A model generated the notes under the pieces. That model had not been told where the DNA came from, did no database searches, and worked only from the letters and a program-made list of their open reading frames with translations. From HXMU1420-13 sp024742815 (lineage in GTDB: Bacteria; Bacteroidota; Rhodothermia; Balneolales; Balneolaceae): a stretch of 64,000 bases of DNA. The stretch's first letter is position 1. Every line of letters starts with the position of its first letter. The stretch is from positions 124,001-188,000 of the forward strand of contig JANSXX010000003.1 of NCBI GenBank assembly GCA_024742815.1, in the 5' to 3' direction. This document shows positions 9,253 to 18,931 of this stretch, piece by piece. The position numbers and the translations under genes are program-made.

Positions 9253-10101
9253 CTACTGTTGAACGGAGTAGCTCTCTATTTCATTATTTGCCTGCGCCTG
9301 AAGATAAAGATTCTTTACATAGGTGTTGAATGCTATTCGCTTTTTTTCAAGGATTAACCAGTCTTTTATTTGGTCGATGAGCCATTCCAAATCGGGATGA
9401 TCGCCGGCAGCACGTTCTTCAAGTAATTGTACAAAATGATATTCATCACCTATTTGCTCAATCACTGAAATTTCTGATTGCCCAATAAGTTGCAGATATC
9501 TGTTAAGAATCTGATAATCGCTGGCTGCGATAGAAACTGGCCAAAACCGTTCCGACTCTCGGATTGCTAAATCTGGATTGATGGTGAAATTTTGTGCAAC
9601 TACTTCCCATTCTATACCCCTTAGTAAATCTTCTCGTGCGTCTTCAGCATCCTGTAATGTTGCAGCTCTTACATGTCTAAACCGAACATATCGTTCCTCG
9701 AGTACAAAACTGACTCTGTTTTCGAGATAGTAGGAACGGGCTTCTTCATCCGATACGGTAAGTTCTTCGCCCAACTCAGCGATGATGTATTCCTGAGCTG
9801 CCTTGGCGATATAATTGTCTCGGATGTTTGAGAGCCGTTGAATGACATCCGGTTCACGATGTACTCTTAATCGGTATGCTTCCTGCAATAGAATTTGTTT
9901 TCTGATCCACTCTTCACGGTATTTTTCGTAGGCACCTACACTGTCTTGTTCAAACAAATGAGGGGGAATATTTGCTCTGGCCTCAGAAAAGGTTAAAACG
10001 GAAGAGCCCACTTTTGCTAAAGCAGGCTCATCAAATTCAGCTTTTCTTGTACAACTCATAAAAGTAAGTACCAATAATAAAAGCAGTAGGTGTCGATTCA
10101 T
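9253..10101 (-). CDS. SurA/PpiC-like lipoprotein with degenerate parvulin domain
   Basis: 282 residues from the ATG at 10101; a GTG two codons earlier is possible. The signal LLLLLLVLTFMSC is a lipoprotein leader. The N-terminal part resembles SurA chaperone domains (KVGSSVLTFSEAR, helical stretch with YREEWIRKQILLQEAYRL). The middle region aligns in outline with a parvulin domain (YVRFRHVRAA) but lacks the Gly-Gly-rich loop and catalytic histidine pattern of its neighbours, so it is probably a chaperone without isomerase activity. It lies between two longer isomerase genes in one operon. Confidence 0.7.
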   Translation of the reverse strand: MNRHLLLLLLVLTFMSCTRKAEFDEPALAKVGSSVLTFSEARANIPPHLFEQDSVGAYEKYREEWIRKQILLQEAYRLRVHREPDVIQRLSNIRDNYIAKAAQEYIIAELGEELTVSDEEARSYYLENRVSFVLEERYVRFRHVRAATLQDAEDAREDLLRGIEWEVVAQNFTINPDLAIRESERFWPVSIAASDYQILNRYLQLIGQSEISVIEQIGDEYHFVQLLEERAAGDHPDLEWLIDQIKDWLILEKKRIAFNTYVKNLYLQAQANNEIESYSVQQ

Positions 10102-10107
10102 AAACAC

Positions 10108-12048
10108 TTATTCTTTTTGCTGATATAGTTCTCTCAATTTCTCCGGATAAGCTTCAATTTCGTACGTTTCTCTAAGTCGGTTCAACCAATTTTCTTCACG
10201 AATAGGTTGATATTCTGAAGCTAATCGGAAGAAGGCCTCGTCGAATGTCATGGTGCGAGCGGGTAAAATATCTACCAGATAAAAATGTGCTTTACGGTTT
10301 CCATATTCGAATCTTTCAGATAAAGTTCCAACAGCCATGCTATCTAACTTCGTAAAAGGTTCTCCTCTAAATGCTCCGGTTGAGTCGCTTGTTACGCCTA
10401 CTCTAAAGCCATTAGTTAATAGGGAGTCGGGATGGTTTCCTTCTTCCAAATATGCTATGGCACGATCTAATGCGGTATCTCTGCTGGAGGTAATCATATA
10501 GTAATAAAATCGCGTATCGAAACGATAGTCCTCAAGATTATTTTCGTAGCGGTTGAGTAGGGCAGAAGTGTCAATGGTCGCAGTACTCCAAACTGAATCC
10601 TCATTAATTTGATACACCACTAAACCTTCTTTATAACTATTTACCTGTGGTTCAAACTCAGGGAATTCAGTGATTGTAAGTTCGAGTATTCTTTGATCAA
10701 CTTGAGCTTCTTTAAAACGATTAAACCAATTATCGGTATAAAATGGAGTTGATTCATTTGCTCGAGTTTCGTTTAGGTATGCAACATAATCGTTTACGGT
10801 AAAGACATTATCTCGAAATGAATAAATCTGTGTATTACCCAATTCGCTTGGAACGGTTAATTCGCTGTAACTAGTAGAATCTATTTCTTGAATGTAAGAT
10901 TTAAATTCAGCGTGAGAGCTTTGATTAGAGCGTGCATTATATCGTTTTTGCAGATAGTCAATTACAAACCCATTACTCTCTTGAAATGCATCTGATTCTT
11001 GTAGTAAATCCATCAGATATTCATCACGTGCCGCTTCATTATCAAAGCTACGCACGCTATCAATTCTGAAGATGTGAACCCCATAATTCGTGGTTATAGG
11101 TTTTGTATATGGCTGAGAAGGATCTAAGCCCATTAATGTGTCAACAAAAGTTGCATTGTACCTAGAGCCATAGTTGACCCATCCAATGTAGCCTTCGTTT
11201 TGAATGGAGGGAGTATCTTCAGAGAATTCGCGTACCACCGCGTCCCACGGGCCACCAAGTTCCAGTGCTTTATAAGCTTCTTCTATTTTTGACGGATTGG
11301 AATTCGGACGAACATACACATGATAGACTCTACGATCAGCTTGGCGCTCACGTTTGTCAAGAAGTTGAATCACGTGGTAACCAAATTGAGTTCGAACAGG
11401 CTTACTAATTTCGCCTACTTCTAAATTGTAAAGTGCATCTTCAAAAGGCGCTACAGTTGTACCAACAGAAAACCAAGGCAGTTCGCCTCCCATAGATCGG
11501 CCGTTTCTTTTTGTTGAGTACTGTGCATCTAATTCTTCGTAGTCTTCGCCATTGGCTAACCGTTCTCTGGCCACTGTAATGCGTTCAAATGCTGCAAGAG
11601 TATCGGCCGGTGAGGGACCCGGAGGGAGGGAAATAAGAATATGTCGACTCTTAAGTTCCTGTTCGTAACGATTCTTGAATTCGTTGAATTTGGCAGGTTT
11701 AATCACCTGATCCATCCAATACGCATAAGACGCTTGCTTTGCATACAGCTGGAACTCGCTTTCGATATCTTCATTTTGATAATAACCAGCTCGTTTAGCA
11801 TCCAGAATTTTTGCACGATAGTCGAGATATATAGGTAAAAATTCTACTAAATCTTCTTCGGTACTTTCTTCGTTGCTCCCGGCTACAAAGTTGTCGTAAA
11901 CCTCCTCAAATGTTATAAAATTACCACCAACTACTCCTACGGCATCAGGAGGAGGGATTCGATCTGCTTGAGATGATTTACTCCCAGAACAAGCGGAGGC
12001 AGTTAATAGAAAACCTACACATACTACTTGTAAGATGTTTCTGTTCAT
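10108..12048 (-). CDS. periplasmic PpiC/SurA-type isomerase lipoprotein, two parvulin domains
   Basis: 646 residues, first gene of the isomerase-MoxR operon. The leader ends in a lipobox (LLTASAC), so it is a lipoprotein. After a SurA-like segment (VGVVGGNFITFEEVYDNF) come two parvulin domains, the first opening SRHILISLPPG and containing the loop NGRSMGGELPWF, the second opening DRRVYHVYV. The remaining 300 residues are a helical chaperone-like extension. The expected role is folding of outer-membrane or secreted proteins, like SurA or PpiD. Its stop is followed almost at once by the next isomerase gene. Confidence 0.85.
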   Translation of the reverse strand: MNRNILQVVCVGFLLTASACSGSKSSQADRIPPPDAVGVVGGNFITFEEVYDNFVAGSNEESTEEDLVEFLPIYLDYRAKILDAKRAGYYQNEDIESEFQLYAKQASYAYWMDQVIKPAKFNEFKNRYEQELKSRHILISLPPGPSPADTLAAFERITVARERLANGEDYEELDAQYSTKRNGRSMGGELPWFSVGTTVAPFEDALYNLEVGEISKPVRTQFGYHVIQLLDKRERQADRRVYHVYVRPNSNPSKIEEAYKALELGGPWDAVVREFSEDTPSIQNEGYIGWVNYGSRYNATFVDTLMGLDPSQPYTKPITTNYGVHIFRIDSVRSFDNEAARDEYLMDLLQESDAFQESNGFVIDYLQKRYNARSNQSSHAEFKSYIQEIDSTSYSELTVPSELGNTQIYSFRDNVFTVNDYVAYLNETRANESTPFYTDNWFNRFKEAQVDQRILELTITEFPEFEPQVNSYKEGLVVYQINEDSVWSTATIDTSALLNRYENNLEDYRFDTRFYYYMITSSRDTALDRAIAYLEEGNHPDSLLTNGFRVGVTSDSTGAFRGEPFTKLDSMAVGTLSERFEYGNRKAHFYLVDILPARTMTFDEAFFRLASEYQPIREENWLNRLRETYEIEAYPEKLRELYQQKE

Positions 12049-12086
12049 ATCTGTTGATGAATAATGATGTTTTATAGTTTTGATTA

Positions 12087-13418
12087 TTAAAAAAGCATTC
12101 CTGCGATGGTGGCTGTCATTAAATTAGCCATTGTTCCGGCAAATACAGCTTTCAAACCAAATTTAGCCAGTTCAGATTTTCTTGAAGGTGCTAATCCGCC
12201 AATACCACCAATTTGAATCGCAATGGATGAAAAATTCGCAAAGCCACAAAGAGCAAAGGTAGCCATTGCAATAGTTTTAGGTCCCAGATTGGCCGCAGCC
12301 ACTTCTTCGGCTAATTTTAAATAAGCCACAAATTCGTTTAATACTATTTTCGTACCTAATAAAGCTCCCATATTGGTAGCGTCTTCCCATGGCACTCCAA
12401 CTATCCATGCAATTGGAGCTATTGCCCATCCTAATAACATTTCGATAGTTAGTTCGCTCCCAATTACTTGTGTGAGTCCGGTAAGGTTACTTACCCAACC
12501 AGTGAAACCATTAAACATTGCCAATAATGCAACAAAAGCCAGTAGCATTGCACCTACATTTAATGCCAAGTGTAGTCCGGTACCTGCGCCACTAGCTGCT
12601 GCATCGATGCCGTTTGCGTCTGTCTTTTCTACTACCATTTTTACATCGCCCGCCGTAACTGATTGCTCAGTTTCGGGTTGAAGAATTTTTGCAATTACGA
12701 GTGCTGCAGGTGCTGCCATCAAACTAGCACCTAAAAGTCGCTCTGCAAAAAGCTGTTGCGCTACTTCAATTTCTAAGCCATTTGCAGCTGCAAACGAAGA
12801 GCCCAGCATAGCTACATAAGCAGCCATTACGCCACCGGCAATGGTAGCCATTCCACCTGTCATAACAGCGAGCAGTTCCGATTTTGTCATCTTATCAATA
12901 AAAGGCTTTATCACAAGTGGAGCTTCTGTTTGGCCTACAAAAATATTTGAGATAACAGAAAGAGTCTCTGCTCCCGAAGTTCCTAATAATCTTTGCATCC
13001 CTTTAGAAAGAAAACGCACAATGGCTTGTAATACTCCATAGTGGTATAAAATAGAAGTTAAAGAAGCGAAGAAGATAATGGTTGGTAAAATTTGAAATGC
13101 GAATATTACACCAACACTGTCTTCATATTCAGGTCCCCGACCTAAGAAACCGAAGAGAAATGCAGCGCCTTCGGTTGTGTATCTAAGAACTACTACAAAA
13201 AAACCGGCAATTACCTCAAATAATCGCATGGGCCATCCTAAAGGACTCCAAAGCTCGGTTAAAAAATCTGATTTCAGGATGAAGATCGCCAAAATGAATT
13301 GAATGGATAAACCGGTGATTACAAGTCGCCAGTTTATGCTTTTTCGATCTTTACTAAGCAGGTATGATACCCCGATAATTGCGACCATACCTAAGAGACC
13401 GCGTAAAATATTTTCCAT
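12087..13418 (-). CDS. nupC: NupC-family concentrative nucleoside transporter
   Basis: 443 residues, about ten hydrophobic segments. The CNT signature is clear: VGQTEAPLVIKP in the first half and FALCGFANFSSIAIQIGGIG in the second half. It imports nucleosides with Na+ or H+ across the inner membrane. The start codon overlaps the stop of thymidine kinase (TAATG), so import and phosphorylation of thymidine are made from one transcript. That context supports pyrimidine nucleosides as substrates. Annotation as nupC is by family; the exact specificity is not visible. Confidence 0.9.
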   Translation of the reverse strand: MENILRGLLGMVAIIGVSYLLSKDRKSINWRLVITGLSIQFILAIFILKSDFLTELWSPLGWPMRLFEVIAGFFVVVLRYTTEGAAFLFGFLGRGPEYEDSVGVIFAFQILPTIIFFASLTSILYHYGVLQAIVRFLSKGMQRLLGTSGAETLSVISNIFVGQTEAPLVIKPFIDKMTKSELLAVMTGGMATIAGGVMAAYVAMLGSSFAAANGLEIEVAQQLFAERLLGASLMAAPAALVIAKILQPETEQSVTAGDVKMVVEKTDANGIDAAASGAGTGLHLALNVGAMLLAFVALLAMFNGFTGWVSNLTGLTQVIGSELTIEMLLGWAIAPIAWIVGVPWEDATNMGALLGTKIVLNEFVAYLKLAEEVAAANLGPKTIAMATFALCGFANFSSIAIQIGGIGGLAPSRKSELAKFGLKAVFAGTMANLMTATIAGMLF

Positions 13419-14074
13419 TAAGAATGGGTTTGGTTTTCGATTTCTTCTTCCTCAACAGTTTTATTGGGTAAAATGAAAGGACGAATTGGTTTTCCGCGCC
13501 TTTTATCAACCGAAGGCCTGAAACAATGCCGGGCACGAGGTTCATAAGCATCGTATTCGCCAACTAAAACGGTATTTTCGTTTTCAACAACGCGTTGAGA
13601 AAAATTAGCCATTACACCACTTTCGCTGCAAACAGCATGTAATTTGGTAACAAATTCTGCAATGGCTAATAAAAAGGGCATAGGACCAAATGGTTTTCCT
13701 TCAAAATCCATGTCTAAACCGGCAACAATTACTCTTTTACCGTCATTTGCTAAAGAATTCGCTACATCAACAATGCGCTCATCAAAAAATTGTGCTTCAT
13801 CTATACAAACCACATCACTATTACCGGTAAGCAAAACAATTTGATCGGCGGTATCTACCAAAATACTAGGAAGTGCGGTTTCATTATGAGATACGACTTC
13901 TGTTTCGCTGTATCTTTTATCGATAGCCGGTTTTACCACAATTACATTCTGTCCTGCAATGTGTGCTCGTTTAGCTCTTCGAATTAATTCTTCGGTTTTT
14001 CCACTAAACATTCCGCCACATACAACTTCAATCCAACCAAATTCTTTGGGGGCTAGCGAGGGTTCGTTAATCAT
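13418..14074 (-). CDS. tdk: thymidine kinase
   Basis: 218-residue type II (TK1-like) thymidine kinase. The P-loop is GGMFSGKT (20-27), the catalytic DEAQFF is at 92-97 and the substrate-binding YEPRARH is near 180. It phosphorylates thymidine in DNA precursor salvage. Oddity: the family's two zinc-knuckle cysteine pairs are half lost, reading C149-S-E-S152 and A181-R-H-C184, so the structural zinc site looks incomplete. All other motifs are normal, so I expect an active enzyme. It is coupled to nupC by TAATG. Confidence 0.93.
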   Translation of the reverse strand: MINEPSLAPKEFGWIEVVCGGMFSGKTEELIRRAKRAHIAGQNVIVVKPAIDKRYSETEVVSHNETALPSILVDTADQIVLLTGNSDVVCIDEAQFFDERIVDVANSLANDGKRVIVAGLDMDFEGKPFGPMPFLLAIAEFVTKLHAVCSESGVMANFSQRVVENENTVLVGEYDAYEPRARHCFRPSVDKRRGKPIRPFILPNKTVEEEEIENQTHS

Positions 14075-14216
14075 TAATTAATCTTTGATAGATGCCTTTT
14101 AAAACTCCAAATATATTGGGCTAAGTTATGAATGGAAAGAGCTAATATGGATTAGATTGTAATCGCAATCCTACACATAATTTTTACATACGTTCGGGTT
14201 TTCGTACTTTTTGGGA

Positions 14217-16235
14217 ATGAAGAAGTTTGTACTCAAAAAAGATCAAAATACTCCAAAGCCAGAGAGTTATTCAATAAACTATAAAGACTTATTGAATCCC
14301 GAACAGTTAAAGGCTGTTTTTTATGATCATGGACCTGCATTAATTATTGCCGGAGCGGGTACCGGTAAGACACGAACTCTAGTTTATCGAGTAGCTCGCT
14401 TAGTAGAATCAGGTGTGCATCCTTCATCCATTCTGTTGCTTACATTTACTCGACGAGCTGCACAAGAGATGATTAGTCGCGCCAGCTCAATTCTGGACGA
14501 TAGGTGCAAACATGTAAAAGGAGGGACTTTCCACTATTATTGCAGCCAACTCTTGCATCAATATGCCGGTGAAATTGGGTACCCGGACAACTTTACCATT
14601 ATCGATACAGCCGATGCATTGGATGTGATTCAACATGTAAGAACTCAGTTGGGATTACATAAAAAGAGCAAACGATTTCCGAATAAAAATACTTTGCTAT
14701 CCATTATTTCGGCGGTCAAAAATAAACACTTGGATATGCGCGTAGTGGTTGGCGATCAATATCCTCAGTTTATGGAGAATATCGAGCAGATACAGCAAGT
14801 ATACGAGGGATATCAAACATACAAAGAGAAGAACTTTGTAATGGATTTTGATGATTTGCTGGAAAAATCTGTTCAATTACTTCAATCCAACAAAGAGGTA
14901 AGAACCAAAGTGGCAGCGCAGCATCGGTTTATAATGGTTGATGAATATCAGGATACCAATAAACTGCAAGCTACTCTTACACAATTACTTTCAAGTGTTC
15001 ACAAAAATGTTATGGCTGTGGGGGACGATGCGCAGAGTATTTACGCATTTCGGGGCGCGGATCATCGTAACATCCTAGAGTTCCCAACACTTTATGATAA
15101 CTGTACTCTGATCAAACTCGAGGAGAATTACCGCTCAGCTCCTCAAATTCTTGACGTAGCGAATGAATTACTAAAACAAGCATATCATAAATTTGATAAG
15201 CAGTTGTTTTCGCGAAAAGAAGAAAGTGATAAACCCGCATTGGTTAAAGCCGCATCCGACAACGAACAAAGTCGATTTCTTTCACAAGCAATATTACAAC
15301 TAAGAGAGCAAGAGATTGGGTTAAATGAAATTGCCGTTTTGTTCAGGAATGGGAGAGATTCATTTGATCTCGAGATAGAATTAAACCGAAAGAACATTCC
15401 GTTTGTAAAATTTGGGGGACTAAAATTTACAGAAGCCGCACATGTTAAAGATGTACTAGCTCACATACGCGTTTTAGTTAATCCGATGGATACGCTAGCA
15501 TGGAATCGAATTCTGTTACTAATTGACGGGATTGGTCCCAAAACAGCTCAAGACTTATTTGAATGGATTCGATTGGCTTCAAATCCTTACGCGTTGGAGG
15601 CATCGGAGGTTGTAAGTAAAAGTTACATGAAACAAATCAAAGCGTTAAGTAAGCTCCTTATTGAATTGAAGTCCAGTGACTTAACTGTATCAGAAACTAT
15701 ATCAAGAGTAGTAGAATATTATAAAGCGTTTTGTGAAAAGAGATATGATGATTATCCTAAACGGCTTAAAGATTTAGAAACATTTATCGGTATTGCTGCA
15801 GCTTTTAGTTCACTTTCGAATATGCTCCGCGACTTAGCACTAGATCCTATCAATGCAACAGCCATTGATACTGAGCAACAACAACATGACGAGGCACCTT
15901 TAGTTTTAAGTACAATTCATTCGGCTAAAGGATTGGAATGGGAGCACGTATTTATCATGCAATGCTTAGATGGGGTTATTCCTTCGTCGTATTCGGTTGA
16001 AGATGAGGAACAGCTCGATGAGGAATTGCGATTGCTTTACGTAGCATCAACAAGGGCAAAGCAAATGTTGTATTTCACCTATCCGGCTTTGGCACAATCT
16101 AGTTATGGGGATTATTTCACGAAACCAAGCAGATTTATTGAACAGTTGTCGGAAGATGTATTAGAACCCTGGATATTAACTGAAGAACCCGATGTTGACT
16201 TGCTGGAAAATCAAGAAAATTACTTAACAGATTGA
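14217..16235 (+). CDS. UvrD/PcrA-family ATP-dependent DNA helicase
   Basis: 672 residues from the ATG at 14217 (a TTG two codons earlier is less likely). All superfamily 1A motifs are visible in order: GAGTGKTRTL, LTFTRRAAQEM, DEYQDTNKLQ, VGDDAQSIYAFRGAD, LEENYRS, STIHSAKGLEWEHVFI and LLYVASTRAK. It is a 3'-5' DNA helicase of the UvrD/Rep/PcrA group, working in repair or replication restart. No C-terminal PcrA-type Tudor or nuclease domain can be seen, so it is closer to Rep-like or other short members. It ends one base before a convergent small gene. Confidence 0.92.
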   Translation: MKKFVLKKDQNTPKPESYSINYKDLLNPEQLKAVFYDHGPALIIAGAGTGKTRTLVYRVARLVESGVHPSSILLLTFTRRAAQEMISRASSILDDRCKHVKGGTFHYYCSQLLHQYAGEIGYPDNFTIIDTADALDVIQHVRTQLGLHKKSKRFPNKNTLLSIISAVKNKHLDMRVVVGDQYPQFMENIEQIQQVYEGYQTYKEKNFVMDFDDLLEKSVQLLQSNKEVRTKVAAQHRFIMVDEYQDTNKLQATLTQLLSSVHKNVMAVGDDAQSIYAFRGADHRNILEFPTLYDNCTLIKLEENYRSAPQILDVANELLKQAYHKFDKQLFSRKEESDKPALVKAASDNEQSRFLSQAILQLREQEIGLNEIAVLFRNGRDSFDLEIELNRKNIPFVKFGGLKFTEAAHVKDVLAHIRVLVNPMDTLAWNRILLLIDGIGPKTAQDLFEWIRLASNPYALEASEVVSKSYMKQIKALSKLLIELKSSDLTVSETISRVVEYYKAFCEKRYDDYPKRLKDLETFIGIAAAFSSLSNMLRDLALDPINATAIDTEQQQHDEAPLVLSTIHSAKGLEWEHVFIMQCLDGVIPSSYSVEDEEQLDEELRLLYVASTRAKQMLYFTYPALAQSSYGDYFTKPSRFIEQLSEDVLEPWILTEEPDVDLLENQENYLTD

Positions 16236-16475
16236 TTAGTTTTTCTTCATAAACATATGCTGCTCAATGATATCCCTAATTAACCAATAAATAGGATAAA
16301 TAGGGACGAACAAAGCTAGAGCAACCTTCCAACCACTAAATTTTGGTTTTCCGCCATCCACTGGAAGTGTAATTCCAGCAAGGCCTGCTATCCAGAAAAT
16401 CGACAAAATAAAAATGACGAGTGATAGACCAAGTGCTCCAAAAAAACCAAGTATTTCGTATAAGCTGCTAAGCAT
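16236..16475 (-). CDS. small two-segment membrane protein, unknown
   Basis: 79 residues with two hydrophobic stretches (about 10-36 and 49-66) separated by LPVDGGKPKFSGWK, and a basic end. I know no family for it. The next gene (der) runs the other way, and its own upstream region is only 61 bp, shared with der. It abuts the helicase stop codon without any gap. Composition and membrane pattern suggest a real small membrane protein rather than a chance frame. Confidence 0.55.
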   Translation of the reverse strand: MLSSLYEILGFFGALGLSLVIFILSIFWIAGLAGITLPVDGGKPKFSGWKVALALFVPIYPIYWLIRDIIEQHMFMKKN

Positions 16476-16536
16476 GGCTAAGTGTTGTTTGAAAAATGCG
16501 TACTTTTAGGCAAAAACTACTAATTCAATTTATTAA

Positions 16537-17844
16537 ATGCTTCCTGTTGTTTCTATAGTTGGACGTCCAAACGTTGGTAAATCTACAATTTTTAATCGCT
16601 TGATTGGCGAAAGACGTGCCATAGTTCACGATGAATACGGAGTAACCCGAGATCGACACTATGGGGAATCGTATTGGAATGGCGTTGATTTTACAGTAAT
16701 TGATACCGGCGGCTATTTACCCGACGACATGGATGTTATGGTAGTTGGGATTAGGGAACAGGTTCACATTGCTCTGGAAGAATCAGATTTAGTTCTTTTT
16801 GTTGTTGATGTGGAATCCGGTATTAATACTCTTGATAAATCAGTAGCGAATCTACTACGCCAGCAAGAGAAACCGGTATTAGTTGTAGCCAATAAGGCTG
16901 ATAATGAGATGAGGAGATTGAATGCATCAGAGTTTTATGAATTGGGATTCGATGAAATTTTCCCCATTTCTGGGATCAGTGGCTCAGGAAGTGGAGATTT
17001 ACTCGATCGAGTGGTAGAATTACTACCAGAAAAAGAGCCTGAACAAGAAGAAACTGCACCTAAACTTGCATTCGTAGGCCGACCTAATGTTGGAAAGAGT
17101 AGTTTGGTTAATGCATTGTTAAATGATGAACGATCCATAGTAACTGATATAGCAGGAACAACTCGTGATACCATCAACAGTAAGCTGGAATTTGATGGGA
17201 GAGAGTACATTCTTGTTGATACTGCAGGCTTAAGAAAGCGGGTAAAAGTAAAAGAAAACATTGAGTTTTATTCTACGGTTAGAACCGAAAAGGCAATTAG
17301 AGAGTGCGATGTAGCTGTTTTAATCTTAGATGCAGTTCGTGGATTTGAGGATCAGGATAAGCGAGTGCTTCGAGAAGCCGAAAAATTTAATAAAGGCTTG
17401 ATTATCGTATTAAATAAATGGGATTTGATAGATGACAAGGACACAAACACTGTAAAAGAATTTGAGACCTACATTTACGAATCTGTTCCGCAGCTTAATT
17501 ATGTTCCAATTGTAACTATATCGGCAGTAAATAAGAAAAGGATACACCGAGTTATTGAAATGACTGACGAGGTTCTTAATGAACGTGCAAAGCAAATTAG
17601 TACTTCAGAATTCAATAATTTTTTGGATGAAATTCTGCATGCTCGACCGTTACCTATGAAGCGCGGGAAACAACTTAAAATTAGCTATGCGAGTCAGGTA
17701 AAATCAAATCCACCGGTGTTCAAATTCTTCATGAATAGTCCGCAAGATTTACCACCTAATTATCGCCGATATTTGGAGAATAAAATTCGTGATAAATATG
17801 GATTTACAGGTGTACCCATAACTATGACTTTTAAGCAGAAGTAA
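16537..17844 (+). CDS. der: ribosome assembly GTPase Der (EngA)
   Basis: 435 residues with two tandem GTPase domains, the hallmark of Der. The first P-loop is GRPNVGKST near the N-terminus with VTRDRHYG and DTGG; the second is GRPNVGKSS about residue 180 with TTRDTINS, DTAGLRK and NKWD. A KH-like domain follows, ending in ITMTFKQK. Der binds and matures the 50S ribosomal subunit. Length and domain order are normal. A membrane protein gene follows after 8 bp and may be co-transcribed. Confidence 0.95.
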   Translation: MLPVVSIVGRPNVGKSTIFNRLIGERRAIVHDEYGVTRDRHYGESYWNGVDFTVIDTGGYLPDDMDVMVVGIREQVHIALEESDLVLFVVDVESGINTLDKSVANLLRQQEKPVLVVANKADNEMRRLNASEFYELGFDEIFPISGISGSGSGDLLDRVVELLPEKEPEQEETAPKLAFVGRPNVGKSSLVNALLNDERSIVTDIAGTTRDTINSKLEFDGREYILVDTAGLRKRVKVKENIEFYSTVRTEKAIRECDVAVLILDAVRGFEDQDKRVLREAEKFNKGLIIVLNKWDLIDDKDTNTVKEFETYIYESVPQLNYVPIVTISAVNKKRIHRVIEMTDEVLNERAKQISTSEFNNFLDEILHARPLPMKRGKQLKISYASQVKSNPPVFKFFMNSPQDLPPNYRRYLENKIRDKYGFTGVPITMTFKQK

Positions 17845-17852
17845 GTACGCAA

Positions 17853-18461
17853 ATGTTATCTATAAATTGGATAAATATACTTCTAATTATATCCGGGTGT
17901 ATAAGTTCGATACTTTTATTTAATGTGGCTTACAAAGCAAAATCTTTGTCGAATTTATTTTTTGGGCTTTCGATTTTGTTTTTACTTGTAGGTATAATTA
18001 CGGGAATGATTGTGACTGACTACACAGACGTTGCTAACGAGTGGGGAGAGTTATTGGCCATGACAAGCTTATTATGTGGCTTATTCGTCAAAACCCGGAA
18101 CTCTAAACCGATATTTGCCAGATTTCCTTTACCGATGACGTTGCTGCCAATATTGGGTGTATTGTTTTATCCAATGATTAACCAAGCAGACGTAATAAAA
18201 GAATTGCTTTGGATAACGTATCAGGGTGGGGCGTTAGTAGTAGCTTTGCTTGTAATCAGCATCAATCACTTTTTATATAAGCATAGAACTTTACTATTGT
18301 TAGCATGTATTATTATAGCAATTTCATTCGCACTTTATTGGTTTATAAGCATTGGTGATACTCTGTTTACTCAAAATATTGCGCTTGCATTATTTGCTTT
18401 GGGAATGCTGGTAGGATCTATTGGATTTAAAAAAGTAGCTATAACAAAAATCGAAAAATAA
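17853..18461 (+). CDS. hypothetical multi-pass membrane protein
   Basis: 202 residues, nearly all in six or seven hydrophobic segments, with short basic loops (KTRNSK, HRT) and a Lys-rich tail. I do not recognise the family. It sits between der and a peroxiredoxin gene (8 and 5 bp gaps), so it is probably in their operon. The layout of many short helices with few charged residues resembles small integral sensors or 7TM-type uncharacterised proteins, but nothing specific can be claimed. Confidence 0.6.
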   Translation: MLSINWINILLIISGCISSILLFNVAYKAKSLSNLFFGLSILFLLVGIITGMIVTDYTDVANEWGELLAMTSLLCGLFVKTRNSKPIFARFPLPMTLLPILGVLFYPMINQADVIKELLWITYQGGALVVALLVISINHFLYKHRTLLLLACIIIAISFALYWFISIGDTLFTQNIALALFALGMLVGSIGFKKVAITKIEK

Positions 18462-18466
18462 AGTTA

Positions 18467-18931
18467 ATGAGCTTATTAAATAAAAAAGCACCGAATTTCG
18501 AATTACAGAATGGTGAGTTCGAGCAGATAAGTTTAAATAATCTAATCGGGGAGACGAACATTGTTCTCTTATTTTATCCTTTGGCATTTTCAAGTACATG
18601 TACCGAAGAATTATGTTCTGTACGAGATAACATGAAAATTTATGAGGCACTAGATGCTAAAGTATTTGGTATCAGTGTAGATTCATTGTTTGTTCAGAAA
18701 AAATTTAAAAAAGCTCAGAATCTGAACTTTGAGTTGTTGAGCGATTTCAACAAAGATGCGATGAAAGCTTATGGAGTTTTTGATGAAGACTTCTTTGGAA
18801 TGCATGGCGTGTCCAAAAGATCTGCATTCGTAATTGATAAAGATGGAATAGTAAGGTATGAAGAAATTCATGAGACCAGCGATCAATTACCAGACTTCAA
18901 TGCAATACAGCGCATTCTAGGGGAGATTTGA
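18467..18931 (+). CDS. peroxiredoxin (Bcp/AhpC-TSA family)
   Basis: 154-residue thioredoxin-fold peroxiredoxin. The peroxidatic cysteine is C45 in FSSTCTEELC and a resolving cysteine is five residues later (C50), the pattern of atypical 2-Cys Bcp/PrxQ enzymes. It reduces hydrogen peroxide and organic hydroperoxides in the cytoplasm, using thioredoxin. The start MSLLNKKAPNFELQNG matches the usual beginning of the family. It is the last gene of the der operon; the next 457 bp hold no gene. Confidence 0.88.
   Translation: MSLLNKKAPNFELQNGEFEQISLNNLIGETNIVLLFYPLAFSSTCTEELCSVRDNMKIYEALDAKVFGISVDSLFVQKKFKKAQNLNFELLSDFNKDAMKAYGVFDEDFFGMHGVSKRSAFVIDKDGIVRYEEIHETSDQLPDFNAIQRILGEI

Noticed and set aside
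12373..12681. 102-residue frame opposite nupC
   Set aside because: Antisense shadow of a well-supported gene; composition is Ala/Ser/Pro-rich without domain features.
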